From Ktedonobacter sp. SOSP1-85 (lineage in GTDB: Bacteria; Chloroflexota; Ktedonobacteria; Ktedonobacterales; Ktedonobacteraceae): a DNA stretch of 64,000 bases. The notes below the pieces were generated by a model that saw only the letters and a list, made by a program, of their open reading frames with translations, did no database searches and was not told the DNA's origin. Position 1 is the stretch's first letter. Each line of letters opens with the position of its first letter. The position numbers and the translations under genes are program-made. Location: NCBI RefSeq assembly GCF_016587415.1, contig NZ_BNJI01000001.1, positions 1,279,501 through 1,343,500 of the forward strand, written 5' to 3'. Below, in pieces: positions 34,257 through 43,798 of the stretch.

Positions 34257-35576
34257 ATGAAAACGGTGTTAACAGCGAAACTCAAATTGAATACAACACC
34301 CGAGCAATTCAAGGCATTACGTGAGACACAACTGGCATATCGTGATGCTCTCAACTATGCCAGTACATATGCCTTTGAGAATGGCAAGATGAGTAATGCT
34401 GTTCGTCTGCAAGATGGCACGTATGATGAGATTCGCCTCCGTTTTCACCTTCCCTCACAAATGGCCTGTTCTGTTCCTCGCCAAGTTGGAGCCACTTATA
34501 AAGCTCTCTGGACAAAGGTGAAGAACAATGCTGCCCATCGTAAGGCAAAGACGACCAAAAAGCGGTACAAAGGGCTTGATAAGGCTCCTACGTTTCTCTC
34601 CCCCACGTTGACCTACCAGTATAAGAAGGACTACACGTTCAAGAAAGAGCAGCACGTGAGTCTCCTCACTCTTGAGGGACGGGTCAAGGTTCCCTATACT
34701 GGCTATGACAAGCACGTGGCATTGATCCAGCGTGGGACGCAGATAGGTGCATCGAAACTCTGGTATGACAAGCCCAAGAAGCAGTTTTACCTCCTCGTCT
34801 CCCTGGAAGTGGAGACGGCTGATCCTACCCCCGAAACGCACAAGCAGGTCGTTGGCGTGGATGTGGGGATGCGATACCTTGCCGTCACGGCGACAATGCA
34901 AGGCGATTGCACCTTCCATGCTGACATCTCTCCTATTACCAGGTCTCACCACTACGCACGACTGAGAAAGCGTCTGCAAAAAAAAGGCACTCGTTCCGCG
35001 GCGAGAAGGCTCGTCGCCATCAGTGGACGAGAGAGACGGTTGAAAGCCAACGCCAATCATGTCGTGAGTAAACGGATTGTGAAGCAATATCCTCAAAGCT
35101 TGATTGGACTGGAGCATCTGACAGACATTCGAGAGCGGACCACACGACGGAAAGGCAAACAAGCCAGTGCCAAACAGCGAAAAGCCAATCGTACCTTCTC
35201 CAAATGGGCTTTTGGTGAGTTGCACGCGATGATCGCCTATAAAGCGCTCTTGCATCAAAGTATGGCAATCAAGGTGGATGCCAACTATACCTCGCAGTCT
35301 TGCCCCAAATGTGGGCACACCTGCAAAGAGAATCGCCCTCACAAGGGCTTGCTCTTTGTCTGTCAGAATTGTCAGTACACGCTCCATGCCGATCTGGTTG
35401 GCGCAAGAAACATTGCGATGCGAACGCTTCTTATTCGGCAAGACTGGATAGGAACGGGCCTCTTGTCAGTACGCCCTGATGTGTCGGACGTTGAAGCCAA
35501 AGCAGCACGCCTGAAAAGGTATGCTGAGTTGCGGTGGAGTTCAGACACAACTCCAAGCCCTCGGCTTTCGCCGTAG
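34257..35576 (+). CDS. tnpB: TnpB RNA-guided endonuclease (Cas12 ancestor family)
   Basis: A 439-residue TnpB with an apparently intact RuvC-like active site: D202 in VVGVDVGMRYL, E286 in LIGLEHL and D379 in LHADLVGARNIA. The zinc ribbon is complete (C349-x2-C352 ... C369-x2-C372). TnpB uses a right-end RNA to cut DNA next to a target-adjacent motif and helps IS605 elements persist. The C-terminal 40 residues are variable, and their codons overlap the putative omega RNA. No frameshift or stop is present, so it could be active. Confidence 0.93.
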   Translation: MKTVLTAKLKLNTTPEQFKALRETQLAYRDALNYASTYAFENGKMSNAVRLQDGTYDEIRLRFHLPSQMACSVPRQVGATYKALWTKVKNNAAHRKAKTTKKRYKGLDKAPTFLSPTLTYQYKKDYTFKKEQHVSLLTLEGRVKVPYTGYDKHVALIQRGTQIGASKLWYDKPKKQFYLLVSLEVETADPTPETHKQVVGVDVGMRYLAVTATMQGDCTFHADISPITRSHHYARLRKRLQKKGTRSAARRLVAISGRERRLKANANHVVSKRIVKQYPQSLIGLEHLTDIRERTTRRKGKQASAKQRKANRTFSKWAFGELHAMIAYKALLHQSMAIKVDANYTSQSCPKCGHTCKENRPHKGLLFVCQNCQYTLHADLVGARNIAMRTLLIRQDWIGTGLLSVRPDVSDVEAKAARLKRYAELRWSSDTTPSPRLSP

Positions 35577-35586
35577 GGTACTGACA
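35440..35586 (+). ncRNA. Putative omega (reRNA) of the TnpB element, 5' end uncertain
   Basis: The terminal hairpin is CCCT-CGGC-TTTC-GCCG-T-AGGG (35558-35578), preceded by CCAAG and followed by TACTGAC, matching the usual IS605 right-end pattern. In known systems the guide starts just past the element end; here that would be about 35587 onward (ATAACTATTTATCACCC). The 5' limit is a guess based on typical lengths. Confidence 0.4.
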
Positions 35587-36225
35587 TAACTATTTATCAC
35601 CCACCCTACGATCGCTTCACGGGTGTTGTAGAGTCCATGTCAGCATGGATTCGTCCGGCCCGCAAGCCTATCCCAAATGCCGGAAGGTAGCTGCGCTCGG
35701 AGGCCGAGCAAGCTCTGCCCCTACAAGCACTTATGCCTCTAAATCAGGTTTCCCCATACCGATAGTTATCGAAATAGAGATGCCAAGGAAAAGGCTCAAA
35801 ATTGTGGTAAATTCGTGAGAGATTTAACCACTATGCTTACGTAATTACACACAAGAGTTATGTTTGTGAATACAAGAGCCACATCCAAAAGCAAACGACT
35901 GAAAGAATGCATCTTTCTTTAAAGATAAAGCGAGTAGAGGGAGATAAGTCGATTGCTTCTCGCGTACTTCTATTTACAGTAAAAAATATCTGACTTGCGT
36001 GCAAACATAGCTCACAGCCAACAAAAGAAGAGGGTTCTCTTTATCCAGCAACTCGGGTGCCAAAGCAGTCATCACAACAGAATACCCGTCACCAGGCAGG
36101 TAATATGCTCTCTTACCCCTTTCAGGAGCAAGTAGGCATTACCTATATAAAAAGCATTTCGAAGAAGTTGTTCTCAGCTCATAGAAATGCTCGTATGTAC
36201 TATCCTTAGGACAAGGAGTATTTAC
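35587..36225. other. Leader region of the third SBP gene
   Basis: About 640 bp without a supported gene. The first part (to about 35720) is GC-rich; the rest is AT-rich and presumably regulatory for the third SBP. I see no convincing consensus promoter. Confidence 0.4.
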
Positions 36226-37983
36226 ATGCAACCTGGCAAGAAACATGCTGGTAAATTTTTACCAGCGATCCTGGTGCTACTAGCTATGCTGATCGTCGCC
36301 TGTGGCGGCAGCTCTGGCAACAGCACCGCGACGAGCAATAAGCTCTCCGATGACAAGCAGATCTATGTCTCCCCCGACAGCGGACTCTCCGACGTCGCCA
36401 CACTCGACCCTGCCCTCTCTACAGACTCAGCATCTATCTCGGCATTGGATATGATGTTCGTGGGATTGGTCCAGCTCGACGACAACCTCAAGGTATACGG
36501 CGAACTAGCGCAGACCTGGAATACCTCCAGCGATGGCCTGACCTGGACCTTCACCCTGCGCCAGGGGCTGAAGTTTAGTGATGGCAACCCCATCACCGCC
36601 GACGACGTGATCTTCAGCATCGACCGCGCCCTCAAGCCCGAACTCAAATCCACCGTCGCTCCCGCCTACCTGGCCCTGGTCAAGGACTCGGACAAGCGCT
36701 TCGCGGGGAAAGTTCCAACTCTGATTAATGACAGCCTCTTCGCCCCTGATCCCTCAACCGTCAAGATCGTGACCACGCAGAAAGCCCAGTACTTCCTCGA
36801 TGCCCTGACCTACTCCACCTCCTATGTGGTGGAGAAGAGCTTCGTCGAGAAGTATGGCGATACCGATTTCCTGAAGCACCTCGGTGAGGGTGGCTGCTCG
36901 GGTCCCTTCATCCTGGATAAGCACGTCAGTGGTCAGCAGGTCAGCTTCACACCCAATAAAAACTATTGGGGTCCCAAGCCACAGCTGAAAAAGGTCGTCT
37001 TCCCCTTCTACAAAGATCCTCAGACAACCTATAAAGCCTACCAATCCAACCAGGTCGATACCGCTGGTGTTCCTACCGCGAACCTGGACCAGGCACGTGC
37101 GCTGCCTAATAAGCAGTTCCGCCAGGCGCCTGAGTTGGCTATCGACTACTACGCCTTGAACTTCCTGGTGAAGCCCTTTAACAACATCAAGATTCGCCAG
37201 GCCTTTGCCCTTGCCATCGACAAAGACACCATTTCGCAGAACATCTATAAGGGGTCGCGCCTGCCGACTAACCATATTGTTCCCCAGGGCATGCCCGGTT
37301 ACAATCCTAATTTGAAGGGACCTGGTGGTGTGACCAGCACCAAGGGCGACAAGGATCTCGCCAAGCAGCTCTTCCAGCAAGGCATGCAGGAAGAGCACTA
37401 TACCACGGCGAACTTCCCACAGGTTACCCTGACCGTCGCCACTGGTGGTTCGCAAACAGCCAAGAACGAATTCCAGTTTGTGCAGCAGCAGTGGAAGGAT
37501 ACTCTGGGCGTCAGCGTCACCATTAACGACGAGGACTTCAATAAACTCCTGGACGATACCTCTGCAGCCACTGGCAATGCCAAGGGTATTCAGATGTGGG
37601 CCATTGCCTGGATTGCGGACTATCCCGATCCTCAGGACTGGACCACCCTCCTCTTTGGTAAGGGTTCCTCCTACAACGAGACCAACTTTGGCCAGAACCA
37701 GTCGAAGAACGCTACCGCCGAGCAGCAGATCCAGGATCTGATGACGACCGCGGATGCCAACCAGAACAGCTCTGAGCGCATCTCGCAGTACAACCAGATT
37801 GAGCAGCAGCTCGTAGACGATGCCGCCTGGATTCCCAGGTTGCAGCGCCAGAGCTCCTATGTCCTCAAACCCTGCGTCAAGGGTATTATCGATAACGCTC
37901 AGGGTCTGGTTCCGCCAGCGGACTGGTCTAAGATTTACAAGACCGGCGATTCTCCTTGTGGCAACACCAACACTTACAAGTAG
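36226..37983 (+). CDS. Oligopeptide ABC transporter solute-binding lipoprotein, paralogue 3
   Basis: A 585-residue SBP family 5 lipoprotein with lipobox LIVAC (C26). The core signature is LTWTFTLRQGLKFSDGNPITADDVIFSIDRAL and IKIRQAFALAIDKDT. It aligns without length change to paralogue 2. Differences cluster at the N-terminal linker and scattered surface positions. ACAAGGAG precedes the ATG. It is the closest SBP to the permease operon but is separated from it by a terminator and about 900 bp. Confidence 0.93.
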   Translation: MQPGKKHAGKFLPAILVLLAMLIVACGGSSGNSTATSNKLSDDKQIYVSPDSGLSDVATLDPALSTDSASISALDMMFVGLVQLDDNLKVYGELAQTWNTSSDGLTWTFTLRQGLKFSDGNPITADDVIFSIDRALKPELKSTVAPAYLALVKDSDKRFAGKVPTLINDSLFAPDPSTVKIVTTQKAQYFLDALTYSTSYVVEKSFVEKYGDTDFLKHLGEGGCSGPFILDKHVSGQQVSFTPNKNYWGPKPQLKKVVFPFYKDPQTTYKAYQSNQVDTAGVPTANLDQARALPNKQFRQAPELAIDYYALNFLVKPFNNIKIRQAFALAIDKDTISQNIYKGSRLPTNHIVPQGMPGYNPNLKGPGGVTSTKGDKDLAKQLFQQGMQEEHYTTANFPQVTLTVATGGSQTAKNEFQFVQQQWKDTLGVSVTINDEDFNKLLDDTSAATGNAKGIQMWAIAWIADYPDPQDWTTLLFGKGSSYNETNFGQNQSKNATAEQQIQDLMTTADANQNSSERISQYNQIEQQLVDDAAWIPRLQRQSSYVLKPCVKGIIDNAQGLVPPADWSKIYKTGDSPCGNTNTYK

Positions 37984-38012
37984 TCTTCTCTACACAGTAA
38001 GCAGCACTTTAA

Positions 38013-38047
38013 ACAGGCCAGTGGGTAGATACTACCCACTGGCCTGT
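38013..38047 (+). terminator. Terminator hairpin after the third SBP gene
   Basis: A 16-bp perfect stem (38013-38028 with 38032-38047, arm ACAGGCCAGTGGGTAG) and 3-base loop, followed by CTCCCTCTT. Confidence 0.65.
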
Positions 38048-38952
38048 CTCCCTCTTAATGGAATAATGATATGGGATAACGACTGAAATGACGAGGATTT
38101 CTCAGCCAGCATCCGTGCCTGCAACATAAGACAAACGTCCTATAGGAAGGGAGGCGCTATAAGGGCCATCCGAACGTTCATTATGACCTTCTCTCCCCAT
38201 GGAAACGGCGTTTCCATGGCATACAATAACATATAATAGCTCAAGAACAGACGCTGGTAGACCGCCTTATGCGTTCTGTTCTTGTAAGTCTTTCTGCCGA
38301 TTGTCTCTTGTATGGTCTTCTTCTGTGAGAGAATTCGACATCTTCCGGCGTAGTGTAAAGTGAAAGCACAAGAAGAGAAGCTTATCCGTAGGCAGTAGTT
38401 TTTCTCTCGACTCAAACCAATAGAAACTGATCATTTTAACGCGTCTTTTACAATAAGAACAGTACCAGGACCCTGATAAATTGCATTCAGAATATGATAA
38501 AGCACTTTATCAATACGCCAAAAGCCCTTGTTACCGCTACAAAAGCGACAGAGGTAAGACGCGGGATCTGGGACCGAATGCGGAACGAATGAGCAGTTGA
38601 GGCAAATCGACTAGAAAAAGAGTGATGTATCCCGCTTCACTGGAATGTAGCACGCACTGCATATAGAGCAGGAGGGCTACAACTACAGTACGAGCGCACT
38701 CACCCTGGTTACACTCTTACTCATTTCTTACACTCATATCTCAAACGGCTCGCTTGACATACGCATCAGGCTAACTTACAATAGACAGCATCTATCCACG
38801 ATCATGCATGGGTAGTTATAATCGGAGATTGTCTATGGAGAGGTGCCGTTTCATAGATATCGTACGATGAGCAAGAAATCTAGTATTTGCGCATAAGACC
38901 ATCGTGGTCAACCTAGCACACCAAACCTCGAGTAGGGAGTAAGGGGTACAAC
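38048..38952. other. Long non-coding region before oppB
   Basis: About 900 bp, AT-rich, with no ORF that looks real on either strand. It ends in the oppB promoter and leader. CATGGAAACGGCGTTTCCATG (about 38200-38219) is a near-perfect palindrome and a possible operator. Confidence 0.5.
38754..38782 (+). promoter_or_regulatory. Near-consensus promoter of the oppBCDF operon
   Basis: Perfect TTGACA (38754-38759), 17-base spacer, TACAAT (38777-38782). Transcription would begin near 38789, leaving a leader of about 165 bases before oppB with room for regulation. Confidence 0.7.
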
Positions 38953-39912
38953 ATGGTTCAATTCCTCGTAAAGCGGCTAATAGGGCTCGTCTTTGTGATT
39001 CTCGCCGTAACTTTCATCACATTCATTTTCGGCTATTTGGCTCCAGGCGATCCCATCAGAGCACTTTTAGGCCAGCACCAAGATCCTGTGCTGTATGCCC
39101 AGCTAAAGCATCAGTACGGCCTTGATCTACCCTGGTATCAGCAGTATTGGAACTTCCTCAGTGGTCTGTTCCATCTCGATTTTGGCTACTCATTCCATAC
39201 ACAAGGACGCCCTGTCTCGGAGATCATCCTCCAGGGAATCCCCGCCTCAACCGAACTGGGAATATGGGCCTTAACGCTGACGTTGCTCCTGGGTATTCCA
39301 ACAGGAATTGTCGCGGCTCTCAAAGCCAATACCTGGCTTGACACCCTGATCATGGGAACGTCGCTGATTTTCTGGGCCCTTCCAGCCTTTATTCTTGCCA
39401 TCTTCGCACAGGTTCTCATTGTCTGGCTCGACAAGGTAACGGGCTACCCCTGGCCCGTGGCCAACTGGGGAACAGTGTGGAGCTACAGTTGGAGTGATAT
39501 CCAATACAAAATCGTGCCTGTGATCATCTTCGCGGCTCTTGGCTTTGCTTTCTATGCCCGCCTGACTCGCACCACCATGCTAGAGGTTCTACGCCAGGAC
39601 TATGTTCGTACTGCGCGTGCCAAGGGCCTGCATGAGGGCGCGGTTGTGTACCGCCATGCCTTCCGCAACACACTGATCCCAATCATGACCGTGCTTGGCC
39701 TGGCAATTGGTACGATTGTGGCGGGTGCCTTCTTCATTGAGCAAATCTTCAACATTCCTGGAATCGGCTCTGCCGGTTTGCAGGCGGTGACGGACCGTGA
39801 TTATCCGGTCATTCAAGCTACTACCGTCCTATTCGCGACCTGTGTTGTGTCCGGCAACCTTTTGTCGGATATTTTCTATACGTTGGTTGATCCCCGCATC
39901 AAAGCCGAGTAG
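38953..39912 (+). CDS. oppB: Oligopeptide ABC transporter permease OppB/DppB
   Basis: A 319-residue inner-membrane permease with about six helices. It has the usual N-terminal start (FLVKRLIGLVFVILAVTFITF), GDP-IRALLG motif, and the EAA loop contacting the ATPase (DYVRTARAKGLHEGAVVYRHAFRNTLIP). Together with OppC it forms the peptide channel. AAGGGG lies upstream of the ATG. First gene of a four-gene operon with gaps of about 15-20 bases. Confidence 0.93.
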   Translation: MVQFLVKRLIGLVFVILAVTFITFIFGYLAPGDPIRALLGQHQDPVLYAQLKHQYGLDLPWYQQYWNFLSGLFHLDFGYSFHTQGRPVSEIILQGIPASTELGIWALTLTLLLGIPTGIVAALKANTWLDTLIMGTSLIFWALPAFILAIFAQVLIVWLDKVTGYPWPVANWGTVWSYSWSDIQYKIVPVIIFAALGFAFYARLTRTTMLEVLRQDYVRTARAKGLHEGAVVYRHAFRNTLIPIMTVLGLAIGTIVAGAFFIEQIFNIPGIGSAGLQAVTDRDYPVIQATTVLFATCVVSGNLLSDIFYTLVDPRIKAE

Positions 39913-39932
39913 GAGACAGGAGACACTAGAAT

Positions 39933-41021
39933 ATGGAAACAAGAGACAAAAACAATGCCTCCCCTGGTATGATAGCGCCTGACACAGCCATGCCAATGGA
40001 GAGCGAGTACGCGGTCGAAACAACGGGCAAGGATGGAATCCAGCCCGACATTCGGCAACCCAAAAAGTCGCCGACGCCTTTCCAGGATTCCATGCGCCGC
40101 CTGCGCCGTGACAAGCGCGCCATGATCAGCCTGGCGTTCCTCATCTTCTTTATCATCTTGCCCATTATTGGTCCAGTTATCTACCAACATGTTGGTGGTA
40201 CCTATAACAGCACCACCTATGGCAATATCAGCCCCCAGCAGTACCATGATCCCTTCCACCAGGAATTGGATCGCCAGGATGAGAATCCAGGTCCGCAATA
40301 CTTGCTCGGTACCGATAGTGTGGGCCGCGACCTCTTCGCACGCCTGATGGCAGGTATGTTGATCTCCATCACTGTCGCTGTCGTCGTTGAGATCATTACG
40401 GTCGTGCTTGGCCTGACCGTAGGTATCCTCGCTGGCTTCTATGGCGGGTGGATTGACCAGCTATTGGCCCGCTTTACCGATATTATGTTCGCCTTCCCGG
40501 GCCTGCTCTTCACTATCCTGCTCGCCGGCATTTTCGGCTCTTCGGCAGATGCAACCTTCAGCCATATTCCCCTGGTGGGCGCAAACGGCAATGCACGCCT
40601 CGTGCTGGTCTCGATGGCCCTGGCCCTGGTTGGCTGGCCCTTCATGGCGCGCCAGGTTCGTGGCCTGACCCTCCAGTTGCGCGAACAGCAGTTTGTGGAA
40701 GCCGCCCGCACCATGGGTACCACTGACTGGAACATCATCGTCCGGCACATCGTTCCCAACCTGTTTAGCATCGTTATTGTGCAGGTCACCCTCGACCTGG
40801 GTTCAATCATCATCAACGAGGCCGGTCTGAGCTACCTGGGCCTGGGTGTACAACCTCCTGGCTCCAGCATTGGTCTGATGATTAATGATGCCTCTAACCT
40901 GGTCGATACGCATCCTTGGGAAGTCCTGTTGCCCTCAATTGTGCTTACGATTATCGTCTTGAGCTTCTCGTTCCTGGGTGATGGCCTGCGTGACGCCTTC
41001 GATCCACGATCTAAAGACTAG
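39933..41021 (+). CDS. oppC: Oligopeptide ABC transporter permease OppC/DppC
   Basis: A 362-residue permease. An N-terminal cytoplasmic extension of about 50 residues precedes the OppC N-terminal domain (FQDSMRRLRRDKRAMISL). The HPLGTDxxGRD-like motif reads YLLGTDSVGRDLFARL, and the EAA loop reads FVEAARTMGTTDWNIIVRHIVPN. AGGAGA precedes the ATG. Pairs with OppB. Confidence 0.93.
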   Translation: METRDKNNASPGMIAPDTAMPMESEYAVETTGKDGIQPDIRQPKKSPTPFQDSMRRLRRDKRAMISLAFLIFFIILPIIGPVIYQHVGGTYNSTTYGNISPQQYHDPFHQELDRQDENPGPQYLLGTDSVGRDLFARLMAGMLISITVAVVVEIITVVLGLTVGILAGFYGGWIDQLLARFTDIMFAFPGLLFTILLAGIFGSSADATFSHIPLVGANGNARLVLVSMALALVGWPFMARQVRGLTLQLREQQFVEAARTMGTTDWNIIVRHIVPNLFSIVIVQVTLDLGSIIINEAGLSYLGLGVQPPGSSIGLMINDASNLVDTHPWEVLLPSIVLTIIVLSFSFLGDGLRDAFDPRSKD

Positions 41022-41040
41022 TTAGCGGAGTAACATAACG

Positions 41041-42018
41041 ATGACAGCCAATTTGTTGGATGTAAAAAACCTCAAAACCTACTTTTTTACGCGCAGTGGA
41101 GTGGTGAAGGCCGTAGACGATGTGTCCTTCTCTATCAAACCAGGCCAGACACTCGGCGTCGTGGGCGAGAGCGGCTGTGGTAAGAGTGTCACCGCGCTCT
41201 CTATCATGCGCCTGGTCGCCAACCCTCCTGGCAAGATCGTGGGTGGCGAGATCAACTTTAATGGCGAAAATATTCTGGACAAAAACATGGGCGAGTTGAC
41301 CGACCTGCGCGGCAGCAAAATCTCCATGATCTTCCAGGACCCCATGACCTCTCTCAACCCGGTTTTCACCGTGGGTTACCAGATCGCTGAGACGGTCAAA
41401 CGCCATAGAAAAGATGTCACCAATGACCAGGCCTGGAAACGCTCGGTTGAGATGCTTGACCTGGTGCGTATTCCTGACGCGAAGCGCCGCGCGAAGAACT
41501 ATCCCCACGAGTTTAGTGGTGGCATGCGCCAACGCGTCATGATCGCTATCGCCCTCGCCTGTAATCCCCAGTTGCTCATCGCGGACGAGCCAACAACCGC
41601 TCTTGACGTGACCATTCAGGCCCAGGTGCTGGAACTGATGAAGGGCCTCTCGCAGGAGTTTGGCACAGCCGTCATGCTTATTACCCATGACCTGGGTGTG
41701 GTCGCGGGCACCTGCCAATATGTGAACGTAATGTACGCGGGCCATGTCGTAGAGTCAGCCCCGGTCAAGCAGATCTTTGAAAGCCCTGCCCATCCCTATA
41801 CCATCGGCCTACTCAGATCGATTCCCCGCCTCGACGAGGGGCGTGGCTCCCGACTCACACCTATCGCCGGTCAGCCACCTGACCTCGCGAACCCGCCCGT
41901 CGGGTGTCCATATGCTCCACGCTGCCCTCGGGCGCAGAGCCGCTGTTTGAAGGAACTTCCGGTATTGCAGCCAGTCGGACGCGGCGAACAAGCAGCAGCC
42001 TGTTTCTATCCAAACTAA
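41041..42018 (+). CDS. oppD: Oligopeptide ABC transporter ATPase OppD/DppD
   Basis: A 325-residue ATPase: Walker [14 protein letters not shown] signature [10 protein letters not shown], Walker [15 protein letters not shown] and switch His ITHDLG. The C-terminal oligopeptide-transporter extension carries the Cys motif [14 protein letters not shown], which in some relatives holds an iron-sulfur cluster. Acts as a heterodimer with OppF. Confidence 0.94.
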   Translation: MTANLLDVKNLKTYFFTRSGVVKAVDDVSFSIKPGQTLGVVGESGCGKSVTALSIMRLVANPPGKIVGGEINFNGENILDKNMGELTDLRGSKISMIFQDPMTSLNPVFTVGYQIAETVKRHRKDVTNDQAWKRSVEMLDLVRIPDAKRRAKNYPHEFSGGMRQRVMIAIALACNPQLLIADEPTTALDVTIQAQVLELMKGLSQEFGTAVMLITHDLGVVAGTCQYVNVMYAGHVVESAPVKQIFESPAHPYTIGLLRSIPRLDEGRGSRLTPIAGQPPDLANPPVGCPYAPRCPRAQSRCLKELPVLQPVGRGEQAAACFYPN

Positions 42019-42033
42019 GGGGAAGAAAAGACG

Positions 42034-43041
42034 ATGGTACAACAGCAAGTAGAAACTCCAAAGCAGACTGGAACCACTCTCGTCGATGTAAAAGGCTTGA
42101 AGGTTCACTTCCCCATCAAGGGCGGTCTCCTTGGTCGCCAGGTTGGTTCGGTCAAAGCCGTAGATGGTGTCGACCTGCACATCCGCCGTGGTGAGACGCT
42201 CGGCCTGGTAGGAGAGAGCGGCTGCGGGAAGAGTACAACGGGTCGCGCGATCCTTCAGCTCATCAAACCGACCGCTGGTAGCGTCAAAATCGATGGCGCC
42301 GAACTCACGACGCTCCCAGCGGCTGAGGTTCGACGCAGGCGTGCCCAGATGCAGATGGTCTTCCAGGACCCCTATGCCTCGCTGGACCCGCGCTTCACCA
42401 TTGGCCAGATCGTGTCTGAGCCTCTGGAGAACTTCAATCGCGGCAACGCCAAGCAGGTCCAGGATGAGGTCGCCAGCCTGCTCAAGACGGTGGGCATCAA
42501 TCCCTCCTACGTCAACCGCTTCGCGCACGAGTTTAGCGGTGGTCAGCGTCAGCGTATCGGTATCGCCCGCGCCCTGGCACTGCGTCCATCCTTTATCGTT
42601 GCCGACGAGCCGGTCTCGGCACTTGACGTCTCGATTCAGGCGCAGGTCTTGAACCTGTTGCAGGAGCTGCAGGGACAGTTTGGTCTGACCTATCTCTTCG
42701 TCGCCCACAACCTCTCGGTCGTGAAGCATATCAGCGACCGCGTGGCCGTGATGTACCTGGGGCGCGTAGTAGAACTGGCCAAGAGCGAGACGCTCTATGA
42801 AACGCCACTTCACCCCTATACCCAGGCGCTTCTCTCAGCGGTCCCTGTGCCTGATCCGACCATTGAGTCACGCCGCAAGCGTATCATCCTTGAGGGTGAC
42901 GTACCCAGCCCGGTCAATCCACCCAGCGGCTGTAACTTCCACCCCCGCTGCTGGAAAGCCCAGGCCATCTGCCGCGAGCAGATCCCCCAGTTGGAGGAGA
43001 AGCAGCCCAATCACTTTGCGGCCTGCCACTTCCCTGGCTAG
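42034..43041 (+). CDS. oppF: Oligopeptide ABC transporter ATPase OppF/DppF
   Basis: A 335-residue ATPase: Walker [12 protein letters not shown], signature [10 protein letters not shown], Walker [15 protein letters not shown] and switch His VAHNLS. The C-terminal Cys motif reads [14 protein letters not shown]. Last gene of the operon, 15 bases after oppD, followed by a long hairpin. Confidence 0.94.
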   Translation: MVQQQVETPKQTGTTLVDVKGLKVHFPIKGGLLGRQVGSVKAVDGVDLHIRRGETLGLVGESGCGKSTTGRAILQLIKPTAGSVKIDGAELTTLPAAEVRRRRAQMQMVFQDPYASLDPRFTIGQIVSEPLENFNRGNAKQVQDEVASLLKTVGINPSYVNRFAHEFSGGQRQRIGIARALALRPSFIVADEPVSALDVSIQAQVLNLLQELQGQFGLTYLFVAHNLSVVKHISDRVAVMYLGRVVELAKSETLYETPLHPYTQALLSAVPVPDPTIESRRKRIILEGDVPSPVNPPSGCNFHPRCWKAQAICREQIPQLEEKQPNHFAACHFPG

Positions 43042-43084
43042 CTACTGCCTGCTCGTTCCCTTTCAACTCGAGCACACAGAGACA

Positions 43085-43139
43085 GAAACACAACAGGAGA
43101 GGGGTTCTCAAATTGAGAGCCCCTCTCCTGTTGTGTTTC
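43085..43139 (+). terminator. Long hairpin at the end of the opp operon
   Basis: Outer arms 43085-43104 and 43120-43139 pair perfectly (GAAACACAACAGGAGAGGGG), and an inner TCTCAA/TTGAGA stem continues after one wobble pair, so nearly the whole 55 bases is one stem. Confidence 0.7.
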
Positions 43140-43251
43140 ACACAAACCTCTATATCACCAGCACATATAACTCCCCGCGAAGTGTCGCAGGCGCTGAGCA
43201 TAGCTTATGACAGGGGAGAGATCAACAAGAACAAAAAAAGCCCCGCAAGGC

Positions 43252-43647
43252 TCAAACGTGGGTACGGCGCTCGAGGCGCTTGATACGTAAGAGGAGACGG
43301 ATACGGGCCAGCAGGTGTTGCCCATCAAATGGCTTGACGACATAGTCATCCGCGCCCGCGTCAAAGCCAGCGACCTTGTCCTGGAGCGTTGAAAAAGAAG
43401 AGAGAAGCAAGATGGGAAGATACGAGAGGGAGGACCTGGCGCGCACATAGCGACAGAGTTCTAGCCCATCTTCCGATCTCAGGTGAACTTCTAGCACCAG
43501 GATATCGGGAGGAGCTTCTTCAAGCGCCTGTTTGGCCTCTCGTAGAGAGGCTACAGATTGAACAGTGAACTGGTCGCCAACCACGCGTTGTAGTTTCTCG
43601 TATGCAAGCACTTCACTGTCGACGAGCAAAATACTTAACCTACGCAA
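43252..43647 (-). CDS. Receiver-domain protein lacking the phospho-acceptor Asp (pseudo-receiver)
   Basis: A 131-residue single-domain receiver. The fold pattern is complete (ILLVDSEV, PPDILVLEVHLRSEDGLELC, DAGADDYVVKPF), but E53 replaces the phospho-acceptor Asp and S11 replaces one Asp of the acidic pair. The Lys (K105) and Ser (S83/S84) positions are kept. A Glu at the acceptor site can mimic the phosphorylated state, so the protein may be constitutively active or respond to another signal (inference). No output domain. Downstream, on the same strand, of a normal receiver gene. Confidence 0.85.
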   Translation of the reverse strand: MRRLSILLVDSEVLAYEKLQRVVGDQFTVQSVASLREAKQALEEAPPDILVLEVHLRSEDGLELCRYVRARSSLSYLPILLLSSFSTLQDKVAGFDAGADDYVVKPFDGQHLLARIRLLLRIKRLERRTHV

Positions 43648-43798
43648 TACCTGTAACCTACATGCTTTGTATTACGCCGTGGCCAGGGTATGGCCGCCGG
43701 GGACCAAGCTACAAATTTGTTTACTCAAGATGAGAGTAAGAGAGAGGTACTATTTAGTGCCGCCTTTTCGATACGCGCGCGAGCAGCACAGGAACGAT

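Larger units (their letters stand above)
34110..35586 (+). mobile_element. IS605-group (IS1341-like) TnpB-only element, ends approximate
   Basis: The left part carries a subterminal hairpin (34110-34156: CGCCGCA pairs with TGCGGCG, inner CCCCTGCC with GGCATGGGG). The tnpB gene follows, then a right-end hairpin (35558-35578) overlapping the tnpB stop, ending near TACTGAC. No TnpA (Y1 transposase) gene is present, so movement would need TnpA from elsewhere. The TTCAC at about 34098-34102 is a possible target-adjacent motif. It has inserted between two SBP genes without disrupting either. Boundaries are inferred from hairpins only. Confidence 0.6.

Noticed and set aside
34455..35441. A 328-residue minus-strand frame opposite tnpB
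   Set aside because: Antisense to an intact TnpB with all catalytic residues, and no ribosome site or family pattern.
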